DNA of 39,429 nt from Planctomycetaceae bacterium (GCA_014762625.1 JABURQ010000116.1:1-39429), one strand, 5' to 3'. Shown: positions 14,561-24,719, numbered from the stretch's first letter. Notes: generated from the sequence alone by a model not told the origin. Translations and numbers: made by a program.

Positions 14561-16465
14561 TCATCGTAGGTTTTCGGGTATCGACGCCGACTCGAGTCTC
14601 TGGATCATCAGGCGGCACGCTTCGGCTTCTGCGGTCCATCCGAGAGATTGATAGTATTTCAAGAGCCATTCCCGCAGCAACAGGTTTCCCGGATTGAGTC
14701 GGACGGCCTCTTCGACCGACCGGACTCCTTCCACAACACGCCCCAGATTCACGAGAGCATCGCCTTTCATGGCATAAAGCCTCGGATCCGTCACATCAAT
14801 TTGCAACAGTTGGTCCGTCAACTCCACGACCTCCGACCACTGTCGCGACAGATAGGCCACCTCCACCAAAGCGTCGAGCGCTTCTTCATTCGCATCCGCG
14901 GCTTCTACTGCTCTCCGTAAGTACTTCTGAGCGGTTGCCAGATGATTCTGTTGGCGGTGGTAATAACCCAGTGTCGTCAATAAACGATAGTCGTTTGAGT
15001 AAGACTGTAAGGCGTCTTCGAGCTGCCTCCCCAGGTCGGCAGGATAGGGAAGTCCATGTCTCTGATGGTACGAGTATGTCCCCAGCGCCATAATGCGTTT
15101 GAACTCTTCCGCTGAAAAATCGTCTTTCATCATTTCGAACAGTTCCAACGATCGACTGGAATCGTGGTTTTCCTCAACCTGACCCGCCTGCAGAGCGTCT
15201 TTGATGATGCGGTGGTCTGTCTGTGCGACGTGCGACATGTTGCTGGAGGAAAGGCTCGGCATGTGACAGTCGATACAACTGTTTTGACGGGAGTTGCGAA
15301 GTTTAAGCGGTGCATGACAATCCTCAGATTGATGACACTGGAAGCATTTCTCCCGATAGTAACCGATGCGATCATCGATGCCCGGAACGCCGTGGGGATC
15401 GTGACAGGTAATGCATCCCATTGTTCCTGAACTTCCTTGATAACATTGACTGTCCCGCATCTGCTGAACGTGGTTGATCGATTTGGTCTGTTTCTGTTCG
15501 TTGACTTCCGTTCCACGATCGAGGATCCCCCAGACATCGGACAGTTTCATTCCCGGGACGAAATCGAGATGACTACGACCGGGACGCAATACACGGGCGG
15601 ACGCAGAGAGATGGCATTGATAGCACACACTTTCCTGCCGGACGTGATCGAGTCGCGATGGATTGACGATCGGATCGTTAGCATCCGAGTTGTCCGGATA
15701 ATTTTCCCAGAAGAGGATGTGTTGCTCTCCAGGGCCGTGACATCGCTCGCACCCGATTGCCTGTTCATGGAACACGGGAGAGGGGAAACGATGGCTGTTG
15801 CGGACTTCCACCACGGGAAGTCCCGAATGACAACTCAGACATTCTTCGGTCACGCGTCGTCGAAATCCGCGGATATCGTCGGGGCGATAATTGGGCGCGA
15901 GATCCCAGCTTTCAGATTGTTGGTACCAGTTGAGGGGTGACATAAACAACAGGTCGTTGACCTGCAACAGATAGGCCTTGGCCCGTTGTCCCGAACCGAC
16001 CGCATAATTGACGGGATGGCGTTGTTCGTAGATGAGTTCCTGTTGTCCGTCATACATCTGTTCGAGATGCACGAGCGACTCACCATCACACTTCACCGCC
16101 AGCACCTTCCGGTCCCCTGGGATGGTGGTAGAGAGACACTCCGTCTTGTTCCAGATGTTCTCTCGGACTGTGCGGGTGGAATTCGCCATAGGATGAACGG
16201 CGTATCGTTCCGCGATCTCATTGTGACAGGCAATGCAGGCGTTACTGCCGACATATCCGGATTGAGACGGAGGCTCGTAATCAGATTGCCAAGCACGAAC
16301 CTGGTCCGGGAGAGTTGGAGAAATGGCTCGTCCGGAAGAAAAAAAAATCCAGATTCCCAGAAGACCTGTCGAACAGACAAAGAGAAGCAGAACAAGCACT
16401 CGGCGTCGATTCGTTCGTTGATGTTTTGGTTGATCATCCTTTCTCAAAGGGGAATTCCTCTGCAA
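14561..16465 (-). CDS. Multihaem cytochrome c (seven CXXCH) with C-terminal TPR region
   Basis: A 634-residue protein anchored by an N-terminal helix (residues ~22-42). Seven CXXCH haem motifs start at residues 77, 209, 239, 281, 351, 374 and 397 (CIACH, CLSCH, CERCH, CYQCH, CITCH, CFQCH, CIDCH). The spacing resembles the cytochrome c554/doubled-CXXCH families used in periplasmic electron transfer. From about residue 470 the sequence is TPR-like (LLTTLGYYHRQQNHLATAQK, then EALDALVEVAYLSRQWSEVV and LYAMKGDALVNLGRVVEG). Combining a multihaem domain with TPRs suggests docking to other TPR or CRTAC1 proteins encoded around it. It is convergent with the upstream CRTAC1 gene and divergent from the DUF1559 gene. 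Confidence 0.9.
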   Translation of the reverse strand: MQRNSPLRKDDQPKHQRTNRRRVLVLLLFVCSTGLLGIWIFFSSGRAISPTLPDQVRAWQSDYEPPSQSGYVGSNACIACHNEIAERYAVHPMANSTRTVRENIWNKTECLSTTIPGDRKVLAVKCDGESLVHLEQMYDGQQELIYEQRHPVNYAVGSGQRAKAYLLQVNDLLFMSPLNWYQQSESWDLAPNYRPDDIRGFRRRVTEECLSCHSGLPVVEVRNSHRFPSPVFHEQAIGCERCHGPGEQHILFWENYPDNSDANDPIVNPSRLDHVRQESVCYQCHLSASARVLRPGRSHLDFVPGMKLSDVWGILDRGTEVNEQKQTKSINHVQQMRDSQCYQGSSGTMGCITCHDPHGVPGIDDRIGYYREKCFQCHQSEDCHAPLKLRNSRQNSCIDCHMPSLSSSNMSHVAQTDHRIIKDALQAGQVEENHDSSRSLELFEMMKDDFSAEEFKRIMALGTYSYHQRHGLPYPADLGRQLEDALQSYSNDYRLLTTLGYYHRQQNHLATAQKYLRRAVEAADANEEALDALVEVAYLSRQWSEVVELTDQLLQIDVTDPRLYAMKGDALVNLGRVVEGVRSVEEAVRLNPGNLLLREWLLKYYQSLGWTAEAEACRLMIQRLESASIPENLR

Positions 16466-16831
16466 TCAGGCATTTTTTTGCTGAATTTGTGATCTTACCA
16501 GATCCGCCTGTTAACAAAGGAGGGATCAGCGGGTTTCGGTGAATTTTCCCAAATTCGTGAAATTCTTGTTTTTTTTTTGAGAATCTTGCTTTATCTTATG
16601 TAGTTCAAAGACAATTCATTATCGCGTCTCAGCGAAAATCCTCAGGTATCTTATCTCTTTGCCCACTTGATACCTGTCCAAAAAAATAAACTTAATCCAG
16701 ATCTCTACGATTTGTGGTGTCTTGGTTCGTTTTTAAATCACTGAACCAAGTTTTTCCTGTTTATCTGTATTCTTTCACACCAGAATTCAGACTTTCACAC
16801 ACATCTTTTTTAATTTTTTGGAGGGCCTATC
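16466..16831. other. Promoter-containing gap between the cytochrome and DUF1559 genes
   Basis: About 365 bp, AT-rich in its second half, with a T-run near 16567-16579. It should hold divergent promoters for both genes. No operator or conserved repeat was recognised. Confidence 0.5.
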
Positions 16832-17905
16832 ATGAGGATACTCAAGAGACGAAGAGCGTTTACGCTCATTGAACTGCTGGTGGTGATTGCCATCATCGCG
16901 GTTCTGGTGGCACTGCTACTACCGGCAGTGCAACAAGCGCGAGAAGCAGCTCGTCGTTCAAGCTGCAAAAATAATCTGAAGCAACTGGGACTTGGCATTC
17001 ACAACTACCACGACGTCTACAACCACGTCCCGATGGCGTCGACAATCGCCAATGGAGGAACATCCCCCAGACGCACGAGTGGCCACGTCGGCTTATTGCC
17101 GTTTATGGATCAGGGACCGTTGTTTAATCAGATGCAGGAATATTTTAAGACAGGCTCTCGTGTCCCTTGGGATGGTGGAGGCCCCAATCGCGTCTGGGAC
17201 GAAAAAATCCCTTACATGCGCTGTCCTTCGGATGTAGGCCGCCCGGACAGACGCGGCCATACCAATTACATGTTTTCACGTGGAGACACCAGCTGGGATC
17301 ATAACCCCAACTGGGCCGGCAATGGAGGACGCGGTAATCGCGGCTTTTTCACAACTCCGCGGAATACATCACCTCAAACCAGTTTCCGTGACGTGGTCGA
17401 TGGTTTAAGTAATACCATCGCCATGGCGGAGCGTAACATCGCTATCCCTGGCTCTCGAAAGGTCATTGATGGTGGTACTGCGCGTAATGTCGGCAGCGCT
17501 ACTCGAGATAACCCGCAGTCTCTGCTCGCAGCCCACATCGATCCTGCCACAAATAGCTACACCAGTAATCCAGGTGCCTGGGGCGGGCGCCGTTTCGGAG
17601 ACGGCGCGCCAGCCTTCACGGGGCATACCACTATCCTTGGTCCGAATAAAGGCACATTTACGCAAAGGGGCTGGGACGGCGAGGATGGGATTTACGAACC
17701 CAGCAGTCGACATACCGGCGGCGTTCAATGTCTGATGGGGGACGGAGCCGTTCGCTTCATCAGCGAAAACATCGATACCGGCGACACAACTTGCCGAGTT
17801 CCCGATCATCCTCAGTCGAACTGTACGCCCCGATTCGGCCCCAGTCCCTACGGTGTCTGGGGAGCTCTCGGATCGAAAAATGGATCGGATCAGGTTCAAT
17901 TCTGA
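16832..17905 (+). CDS. DUF1559 pseudopilin-like protein
   Basis: A 357-residue protein with GGAGGG before its start. The N-terminus is a type IV prepilin signal ([18 protein letters not shown]) followed by the planctomycete-typical [17 protein letters not shown] and [15 protein letters not shown]. The C-terminal half carries the H-X9-DG motif ([12 protein letters not shown]). DUF1559 proteins are highly expanded in Planctomycetes, exported via a pilin-like route and of unknown function. The residue before the Phe is Ala, not Gly. A strong terminator hairpin follows at 17954. Confidence 0.95.
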   Translation: MRILKRRRAFTLIELLVVIAIIAVLVALLLPAVQQAREAARRSSCKNNLKQLGLGIHNYHDVYNHVPMASTIANGGTSPRRTSGHVGLLPFMDQGPLFNQMQEYFKTGSRVPWDGGGPNRVWDEKIPYMRCPSDVGRPDRRGHTNYMFSRGDTSWDHNPNWAGNGGRGNRGFFTTPRNTSPQTSFRDVVDGLSNTIAMAERNIAIPGSRKVIDGGTARNVGSATRDNPQSLLAAHIDPATNSYTSNPGAWGGRRFGDGAPAFTGHTTILGPNKGTFTQRGWDGEDGIYEPSSRHTGGVQCLMGDGAVRFISENIDTGDTTCRVPDHPQSNCTPRFGPSPYGVWGALGSKNGSDQVQF

Positions 17906-17953
17906 TTGGTTCGTTTGTCGTGTGATGGCTTAGAGTACCTACCATTCACGGAA

Positions 17954-17990
17954 ACGGGGAGTTGTGCTGAACAACTCCCCGTGATTTCTC
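17954..17990 (+). terminator. Intrinsic terminator after the DUF1559 gene
   Basis: A perfect 12-bp stem ACGGGGAGTTGT / ACAACTCCCCGT around a 5-base loop (17966-17970), with a weak T-rich tail (GATTTCTC). It separates the DUF1559 gene from the following lipoprotein gene. Confidence 0.75.
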
Positions 17991-18060
17991 TACGCCTCAA
18001 GGGTCTATATCGCGCTCAATCTGGAGCATTCCAAAATACTGAAGAAGTAAGACTATCAAC

Positions 18061-18558
18061 ATGAAAAATCTCTCACTCATCTGTGGACTTCTCATATTCA
18101 TCAGTGGCTGTGGCGCTGGAGGAGGGGGGGGCGACCAAGTGCCTGTCTATCCCGTCTCCGGGAAAATTACACTGGGAGGTGCGCCGGTCGCCAATGCCAT
18201 TGTTAGCTTCGCTCCTCAGGGGGATCAGCCGGCCGCAACCGGTAAGACAAATTCCAGCGGCGAATATCAATTGACGACTTATGAAGGCTACGACGGTGCC
18301 GCAGAAGGTGAATACGTTGTCCTCGTTACGAAATCCGCGGGAAGTGGATCGGATGGCCCTTCTGAAGAAGCGATGCATGAAGCAATGACGTCAGGTGGTG
18401 GACCTCCTCCAAGTCACGACGCTTCAGGGGGGGAGAACTCCGGCGAAGAGGGAGGTTCTGTGCTTCCTGAGAAATACAGCGATCGGGAACAAACGGACCT
18501 GACGGCGAACGTTACCGCAGATGGAGAGAACGTCTTCAACTTCGATCTCTCTCCCTGA
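18061..18558 (+). CDS. Small lipoprotein with a carboxypeptidase-regulatory-like domain
   Basis: A 165-residue protein with a lipobox (FISGC, Cys17) followed by a Gly-rich linker. The next part (YPVSGKITLGGAPVANAIVS, then GKTNSSGEYQLTTYEGYDGA and EGEYVVLVTKSA) is the beta-sandwich pattern of carboxypeptidase-regulatory-like domains that frequently follow DUF1559 genes in Planctomycetes. The C-terminus is acidic and low-complexity (SGGENSGEEGGS). A predicted surface lipoprotein, possibly stabilising or displaying partners. No Shine-Dalgarno is evident. Confidence 0.82.
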   Translation: MKNLSLICGLLIFISGCGAGGGGGDQVPVYPVSGKITLGGAPVANAIVSFAPQGDQPAATGKTNSSGEYQLTTYEGYDGAAEGEYVVLVTKSAGSGSDGPSEEAMHEAMTSGGGPPPSHDASGGENSGEEGGSVLPEKYSDREQTDLTANVTADGENVFNFDLSP

Positions 18559-18600
18559 CGATGGTCAGGACAGTCGCACTGTTGTTGAGTCGAATCCTGC

Positions 18601-18642
18601 GTCACGCTGAACTGTCATCGCGATGGTTCAGCGTGACTTTGT
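18601..18642 (+). terminator. Intrinsic terminator after the small lipoprotein gene
   Basis: A perfect 12-bp stem GTCACGCTGAAC / GTTCAGCGTGAC with a 13-base loop that itself contains CATCGCGATG, followed by TTTGTT. Confidence 0.65.
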
Positions 18643-18692
18643 TAACTTCGCTCATGATGTTTTTCTGAAACGGGTGGGCAGGCAGCAGATGA

Positions 18693-21600
18693 ATGTCCCA
18701 GCAAACTCCGATGAAAGGTGCAGTTTCGGAAGGAAATCGCGGACAACCTAAGCCGTTGATCCGCGTCTTCGTAGCCGTTTTGATCGGAGGGATCGGGCTC
18801 TTTCTAATCACGAAACGCTTCCGAATGTCAGACGAGAATTCCGACGCAACGGAATGGTTGCGTCTCTCGCGACAAGCTCTGCGTGACGATGATTATGCGT
18901 CTGCCGAGGAATATGCTCTCAATATCTCTCCCGCCAGCGAACATTGGGCCGAAAGTCGCATGATCGCAGGGGAAGCGGCAACTCAACTGGAGCGTTACGA
19001 CGACGCCGTGAGTCACTATGAAACCCTCGTACAGAGCGATTCCCAAAAGTCCGCTGAGGCATTATTCTACATCGGCGAGATTTACCGTCACGTCGGGAAA
19101 TTGACCCCGGCAGTTCAAGCCTATCGGGAGGTACTGGAAGAGAATCCCGACCATCTGCTGGCCCACCACCGACTTGCCTATCTGCTGGAATTAACGGGCC
19201 AACGCTGGGCCGCGTCTCCATACTTCCTATTTGTTTTACAAAACAATAACGCGACGATTCAGGATCTGATTTTATTTGGGGATCTGGAACATCCCCTCGA
19301 ACAACTCGATTATCTGGAACGCTGTCGAGAACAGGATCCCGACGATCCGCTCGTTCTATCAGCGTTCGCCGCCTATCACCTCTCCTACGGCAAGCTCGAA
19401 CTCGCATTTCCTCTGTTGAAGGAAATCGTCCGCAACGATCCGAACCTGATTCCCGCACAAGCGATGTTAGGAGAGGTCTTACTGGAACGCGAGCCCGATC
19501 AGTTTTTGAAATGGCATGAACGTCTTCCCGCTGCTGCCGACCGCGATGCGGAGATCTGGTATGTGCGGGGATTGTGGGCTCGCCAGCATCAACAGCTTGA
19601 GATGGCCATCCGTTGTTTTTGGGAAAGCGTGCGTCTGGAACCGACCCATCGTCGCGCTCTGTCAAACTTGTCGCAGAGCCTGAATTCGACCGAGAATCCA
19701 GCCGCCGGCGAATTCAGTGAACGGACGCGACAGTTCAACGAAATATCCCGATTGCTGAATCAGGTGGCCAATCGCGCCGGAGATAAGGCCAAAGTATTGA
19801 AACAACTCGTCGATCTGATGGAATCCACCGGACGCCTCTGGGAGGCATGGGCCTGGGCAGCTATCTCAAAAGAGCAGCTACCTGGCCACAGGTGGCCCAC
19901 AGAGGTGATTCAACGATTGACTCCGGTCCTGGATGCGAACACTCCGCAAGTCATCGATGCACAGAATCTGGCTCTGAAGCACGATTTCTCGAGCTATCCG
20001 GTCCCTCGTAGACTGTTATCCGTGAAGAGCGAGGAACCGCAAGCCATCGTAGAAACGTTGACCGACTCGCAAATTCGCTTCGAAGAAGTCGCCGATTCCG
20101 GAATCGATCTGATTTATTACAACGCTTCCGATCCCGAGACGCAGGGAGCCCGCATGTTTGAATCGAACGGTGGCGGCGTTGCCGTTCTCGACTTTAACGG
20201 CGATCAGTGGCCGGATCTCTATCTGACTCAGGGATCTGAATGGGCAACCGGTTCGGTGGAACCGAGCCCCTCAATGGAATATCAAGATCGACTTTATCGG
20301 AATGCTCAAGGAGAGAGATTTATTGACGTCACCGCTCAGGCCAACCTTCATATCCTGGATTTTGGCCAGGGGCCCACGGTCGGTGATTTCAATAACGATG
20401 GATTTCCCGATCTCTACGTGGCAAACATTGGTCGCAATCGTTTATTGATGAACAATGGAGACGGGACGTTTTCCGATGTCACGGCTTCGGCCAAGCTCAC
20501 CTCCCGAAAATGGACGAGTAGCTGCGCGATCGTTGACCTTAATGCCGACGGGCTCCCCGATCTGTTCGATGCAAATTATCTGACTGGTGACGGAATCTAC
20601 ACAGACATCTGCGAGGGACGAGCCTGCTCTCCCTCAAATTTTCCGGGAGCTGTGGATGACGTCTATTTAAATCGGGGAGATGGCCACTTTGAACTGATCC
20701 CGGACGCTTTGCCACAGCAGGACTCCAAAGGGATGGGAGTCGTCGCGGTGGTGCTTGAAGGCGATCGAATTCCGAGCCTGTTCGTTTCCAATGACCAGGT
20801 CCCCAACTATTTGATACAGAATCAAACCACTCCGGGTTCTCAGAAAATCGAGATCCGTAATGAAGCCTTTCTTCGCGGGCTCGCTTTCAACGAGGATGGC
20901 CTCCCCATGGCTTGCATGGGAATCGCGGTGGATGACGTCGATTCCAATGGACTGCTGGATTTGTTTGTGACGAATTTTCAGGACGAAGCCAACACACTTT
21001 ATCTGCAGGACTCTCCCGGACTATTCCGGGACTCCACGAGAGCGGCAGGGTTGTTTACACCGAGCTTCAATTTTGTCGGCTGGGGAACCCAGTTTCTGGA
21101 CGCGGATCTGGATGGCCATCCGGATCTGGTACTGGTGAACGGACACGTCGATGATTATCGCAGTCGAGGCCGCGGTTATCAGATGCCTCCTCAATTCTTT
21201 CGCAACATCGGACGCGGAAAATTCGAGGAACTGGACCCGGAAAACGTCGGGCCGTACTTTGGGAAAAAGTTCCTTGGCCGGGGACTGGCAAGATTGGACT
21301 GGAATCGCGACGGTCGCATGGAATTCGTGGTCTCGAACATTGGAGATCGAACATCCGTTTTGAAAAATCAGTCCGACATCGGCCACTGGCTGAATCTCCG
21401 TCTGATTGCGACACGAAGTTCGCGTGATGCCGTCGGAACCATCGTCACGCTCAAACTGGAGAATCGTTCCGTGCAGAAACAATTGACTTCTGGTGATGGG
21501 TACATGGCGAGTAACGAAAAGCTGCTTCAGTTTGGACTGGGGGATTCAGAGAGGATTCAAGAACTGGTGATCGACTGGCCCTCCGGGAATCAACAAATCG

Positions 21601-21704
21601 TGAGAGAGCCGCCTGTTGACTCCACTTTGGAATTTCTCGAAGATGCGGATTCAGCCACACTCTGGCAGGGGGTTTCTCCAACTTCGCTCAAGTTAAATCA
21701 TTGA
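18693..21704 (+). CDS. TPR-CRTAC1 fusion protein (first of a tandem pair)
   Basis: A 1003-residue protein with one N-terminal membrane helix (IRVFVAVLIGGIGLFLIT). Residues ~50-400 are TPR helices (WLRLSRQALRDDDYASAEEY, then AVQAYREVLEENPDHLLAHH and LPLLKEIVRNDPNLIPAQ). From about 460 there are FG-GAP blades (GVAVLDFNGDQWPDLYLTQG, DFNNDGFPDLYVANIG, DLNADGLPDLFDANYL, DADLDGHPDLVLVNGHVDD). The C-terminus is an ASPIC/UnbV domain (SSRDAVGTIVTL, then IDWPSGNQQIV). It joins in one chain the modules encoded separately by the genes at 11505 and 12687. It probably acts outside the membrane; the ligand is unknown. A conserved cysteine pair (DICEGRACSP) sits between blades. Confidence 0.9.
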   Translation: MSQQTPMKGAVSEGNRGQPKPLIRVFVAVLIGGIGLFLITKRFRMSDENSDATEWLRLSRQALRDDDYASAEEYALNISPASEHWAESRMIAGEAATQLERYDDAVSHYETLVQSDSQKSAEALFYIGEIYRHVGKLTPAVQAYREVLEENPDHLLAHHRLAYLLELTGQRWAASPYFLFVLQNNNATIQDLILFGDLEHPLEQLDYLERCREQDPDDPLVLSAFAAYHLSYGKLELAFPLLKEIVRNDPNLIPAQAMLGEVLLEREPDQFLKWHERLPAAADRDAEIWYVRGLWARQHQQLEMAIRCFWESVRLEPTHRRALSNLSQSLNSTENPAAGEFSERTRQFNEISRLLNQVANRAGDKAKVLKQLVDLMESTGRLWEAWAWAAISKEQLPGHRWPTEVIQRLTPVLDANTPQVIDAQNLALKHDFSSYPVPRRLLSVKSEEPQAIVETLTDSQIRFEEVADSGIDLIYYNASDPETQGARMFESNGGGVAVLDFNGDQWPDLYLTQGSEWATGSVEPSPSMEYQDRLYRNAQGERFIDVTAQANLHILDFGQGPTVGDFNNDGFPDLYVANIGRNRLLMNNGDGTFSDVTASAKLTSRKWTSSCAIVDLNADGLPDLFDANYLTGDGIYTDICEGRACSPSNFPGAVDDVYLNRGDGHFELIPDALPQQDSKGMGVVAVVLEGDRIPSLFVSNDQVPNYLIQNQTTPGSQKIEIRNEAFLRGLAFNEDGLPMACMGIAVDDVDSNGLLDLFVTNFQDEANTLYLQDSPGLFRDSTRAAGLFTPSFNFVGWGTQFLDADLDGHPDLVLVNGHVDDYRSRGRGYQMPPQFFRNIGRGKFEELDPENVGPYFGKKFLGRGLARLDWNRDGRMEFVVSNIGDRTSVLKNQSDIGHWLNLRLIATRSSRDAVGTIVTLKLENRSVQKQLTSGDGYMASNEKLLQFGLGDSERIQELVIDWPSGNQQIVREPPVDSTLEFLEDADSATLWQGVSPTSLKLNH

Positions 21705-21749
21705 TTGGCAGGAACGAATTCCGGGATGGGCTCCACAGCGAGTTAAGAT

Positions 21750-24695
21750 TTGAAAGATCAAACATCAAAAATTCGAGTCGTGTTCTCAATGATTCTCCTG
21801 TCGTCCCTTTTAGTGGTCGGGGTCGTCTGGCTCGGTGGAGACCGGAACTCAAAAAAAACTGCCCGCGACTTACTGGAAAAAGCGACTCAGGAACGACGGA
21901 TCGGTAATCATGAGAAAGCGGAAGAATACGCCGTTGCGGCGATCGCTGAAGATCCGTTTCAAGACGAAGCCGTCCTCGTCGCCGCACGGAGCGCCGCCGC
22001 ACAACATCGCTATCGAGAGGCACTCAACTATCTCGAACGACTCAGGTCCGATGATCGTGAACTTGTGACAGAAGTCGCTTTCTTGCGTGCGGAATGGAAC
22101 TTCCGGCATCTCGCCAATCTCTCCGCAGCAGAAGAAGCCTACCAGGATGTCTTGACTCTCGATCCGAACCATCTTCAGGCCCATCAGGGATATGTCGAGT
22201 TGATGGCCACTTGCGGACGCAGTCGGGAAGCGATCCCATCGATTCTAAGAATGATTCGCCAGACACCAGACGATGACGCTTACATCCTGTTGTTGAGAGA
22301 CAGAGGCGCGATCGAGAATCTCGATCTGCTGGAAAAGGCACGGCGGAATTGGCCGGAAGATCCCGTCCCACTGATAGGGATAGCCTGGAACCTCGCCGCA
22401 GAAGGAAATCAAGAACAGGCTCTGGAACGACTAGAATCAGCGGTCGCTCTCGATCCCAAAAATCGAGCCGCTCAACTCGCGTTGGGGCGACAGTTGCTTC
22501 ACTTGGGGCAGTACCACCGATTATTGAGATGGTCTCAGGAACTTCCCATCAAATGTGGTGACCATGCGGACTTCTGGATTCTCAATGGAGAGCTATCGGA
22601 GCACTTTGATCAGCCTGATGCTGCCATCCGTTGCTACTGGGAAGCATCAAAAAGATCTCCCGATCTCGATCGCCCTGTTGTTCGCCTGATTCCTCTGCTG
22701 CAAACAGAGGAGAAAACAAGTGTCTCGGAATTATTTGCATCCCGCCTGCAAAACCTACTGAGTCTTAATGACGCCCAGAATCAAATGTTGATCCAGACCT
22801 CGAACGCAACCAGCGAAGATTATCTGCGGCTGATTCACGCCTATGAGAAGACGGGGCGAATCTGGGAAGCTTGGGCGTGGTGCCGTCGCGCCCTGCAAAT
22901 GGCTCCGTCAAACCAGGGGCTTCAACAAAGGTACGCAGAACTCCAGAAACGTACAGAATCCCTTCCACTTCAGCTGACGCAAGTGGATGCGAATGTCGCC
23001 TTAAAAGTGGATTTATCCTCTTATCCGCTGCCGAGTTTTGATTCCATCTCACTCGACAAGCAGCCCTCAGCGGTCCGATCTCACGACTCCCGAACGTTTG
23101 CGTTTCATGATGAGTCATCGATGGCCGGAATACAATTTCGTTTTGTGAACGGGACTCTAGGGGAGCCGACACGTCGGATGTTTGAATTCACCGGTGGTGG
23201 AATTGGTGTGTTGGATTACGACCAGGATGGTTCTCCCGATTTGTATTTTTCTCAGGGACTCGAATGGGAAGATCGTGGACCGAATTCCCCTCAGGATCAA
23301 CTTTTTCGGAATGTCGGTGGCACTCATTTTCGAGAGATAAGTTCAGAGGCTTCTCTCAAGGAAAGAGAATTCGGTCAGGGAGTTGCCGTCGGAGATATCG
23401 ATTCTGATGGGTTTCCCGATCTTCTGATCGCGAACATCGGGCCCAATCGTCTCTGGCGGAATAACGGAGACGGTACGTTTTCCGACGTCACAGAGGAAGC
23501 CGGTCTCTTCGGCGAAAAATGGAGTACGAGTTGCCTGATCGCCGATTTGGATCATGACGGAGATGCCGATTTATATCTGGCAAATTATCTCGCCGGCCAC
23601 GATCTCTTTGAGAAAATCTGTCAGCACTCCGATGGAAAAGCGGTTGCCTGCTACCCAACTCACTTCAAGGGGGAACTCGATGATTTCTGGCAAAACCAAG
23701 GTTCTTGGAGTTTTTCAGACGCCACTGAAACTTTATTTCCGAAAAAACCGGATGGTAAAGGACTCGGCGTCGTCGCGTGGGATGCCGACCACAGCGGACA
23801 ACTCAGCCTCTTTGTCGCCAATGATACGACTCCAAATTTGTTCTACGTTCCCTCTCACGGCTCGACAAAAGGCTTCTCCGAACAAGGGATTCTTTCGGGA
23901 GTTGCCGTGAATTCCAATGGTAAAGCAGAAGGCTGCATGGGGATCGCGGTGGGAGATCTCGACCAAAACGGTCGGCAAGATTTACATGTCACCAATTTTC
24001 TGGCCGAGTCGAATACGCTCTATCGATCCTTCGGAGGCATACTGTTCGAGGACAGTACGAAAGCGTACGGTCTCCAGGAATCGACTTATGACGATTTAGG
24101 TTTCGGTACGAATTTTCTGGATGTCGACCTGAATGGAAGTCTGGAACTTTTTGTGTCGAATGGACACGTTGACGACCTTCGACGATATGGGCGCCCTTAT
24201 AGAATGCAACCAAAATTATTTCGGCTGGAGTCCGATCAATATCAGACAGTCGCTCCTGACTCGCTGGGGAATTACTTTCAAAACCAATGGCTAGGGAGAG
24301 CCTCGGTCACGCTGGATTGGAACGCCGATCACCTCGATGATCTGGTCGTCGGTCATCTCGAGGAAAACTATGCATTACTGACAAATCGCACCCAAACCTC
24401 GGGACACTTTCTCATTTTAAGACTGATCGGCACAAGCTCGCATCGGGACGCGATCGGGACGCGAGTCAGTGTCAATTCAGGTGAACAACACTGGTATCAG
24501 CAATTGGTGGCGGGAGGCAGCTATCAAGCTTCCAGTGAAAAAAAGCTGACGTTCGGCCTCGGCGATGTGGAACGCCTCGATCGACTGAGAGTCGAATGGC
24601 CGTCCGGCTTAACGCAGGAATTCGCCGATCTCCCCGTTTCACGTCGTTACGTTCTGGTGGAAGGTAAAGAGCTCCTCCCGGAAAGCTCCCGCTGA
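21750..24695 (+). CDS. TPR-CRTAC1 fusion protein (second of a tandem pair)
   Basis: A 981-residue paralogue of the preceding protein, with the same order: membrane helix (FSMILLSSLLVVGVVWLGG), TPR helices (AEEAYQDVLTLDPNHLQAHQ, then ALERLESAVALDPKNRAAQL), FG-GAP blades (GIGVLDYDQDGSPDLYFSQG, DIDSDGFPDLLIANIG, DLDHDGDADLYLANYL, DLDQNGRQDLHVTNFL, DVDLNGSLELFVSNGHVDD) and ASPIC/UnbV (SHRDAIGTRVSV, then VEWPSGLTQEF). The proposed start is TTG at 21750, chosen because it keeps the signal helix; an ATG at the helix (about 21789) is an alternative. It follows the first copy after 45 bp, so they are probably one transcript. Confidence 0.88.
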   Translation: MKDQTSKIRVVFSMILLSSLLVVGVVWLGGDRNSKKTARDLLEKATQERRIGNHEKAEEYAVAAIAEDPFQDEAVLVAARSAAAQHRYREALNYLERLRSDDRELVTEVAFLRAEWNFRHLANLSAAEEAYQDVLTLDPNHLQAHQGYVELMATCGRSREAIPSILRMIRQTPDDDAYILLLRDRGAIENLDLLEKARRNWPEDPVPLIGIAWNLAAEGNQEQALERLESAVALDPKNRAAQLALGRQLLHLGQYHRLLRWSQELPIKCGDHADFWILNGELSEHFDQPDAAIRCYWEASKRSPDLDRPVVRLIPLLQTEEKTSVSELFASRLQNLLSLNDAQNQMLIQTSNATSEDYLRLIHAYEKTGRIWEAWAWCRRALQMAPSNQGLQQRYAELQKRTESLPLQLTQVDANVALKVDLSSYPLPSFDSISLDKQPSAVRSHDSRTFAFHDESSMAGIQFRFVNGTLGEPTRRMFEFTGGGIGVLDYDQDGSPDLYFSQGLEWEDRGPNSPQDQLFRNVGGTHFREISSEASLKEREFGQGVAVGDIDSDGFPDLLIANIGPNRLWRNNGDGTFSDVTEEAGLFGEKWSTSCLIADLDHDGDADLYLANYLAGHDLFEKICQHSDGKAVACYPTHFKGELDDFWQNQGSWSFSDATETLFPKKPDGKGLGVVAWDADHSGQLSLFVANDTTPNLFYVPSHGSTKGFSEQGILSGVAVNSNGKAEGCMGIAVGDLDQNGRQDLHVTNFLAESNTLYRSFGGILFEDSTKAYGLQESTYDDLGFGTNFLDVDLNGSLELFVSNGHVDDLRRYGRPYRMQPKLFRLESDQYQTVAPDSLGNYFQNQWLGRASVTLDWNADHLDDLVVGHLEENYALLTNRTQTSGHFLILRLIGTSSHRDAIGTRVSVNSGEQHWYQQLVAGGSYQASSEKKLTFGLGDVERLDRLRVEWPSGLTQEFADLPVSRRYVLVEGKELLPESSR

Positions 24696-24719
24696 GACGC
24701 GATTGTCTTAGCATCAGTC

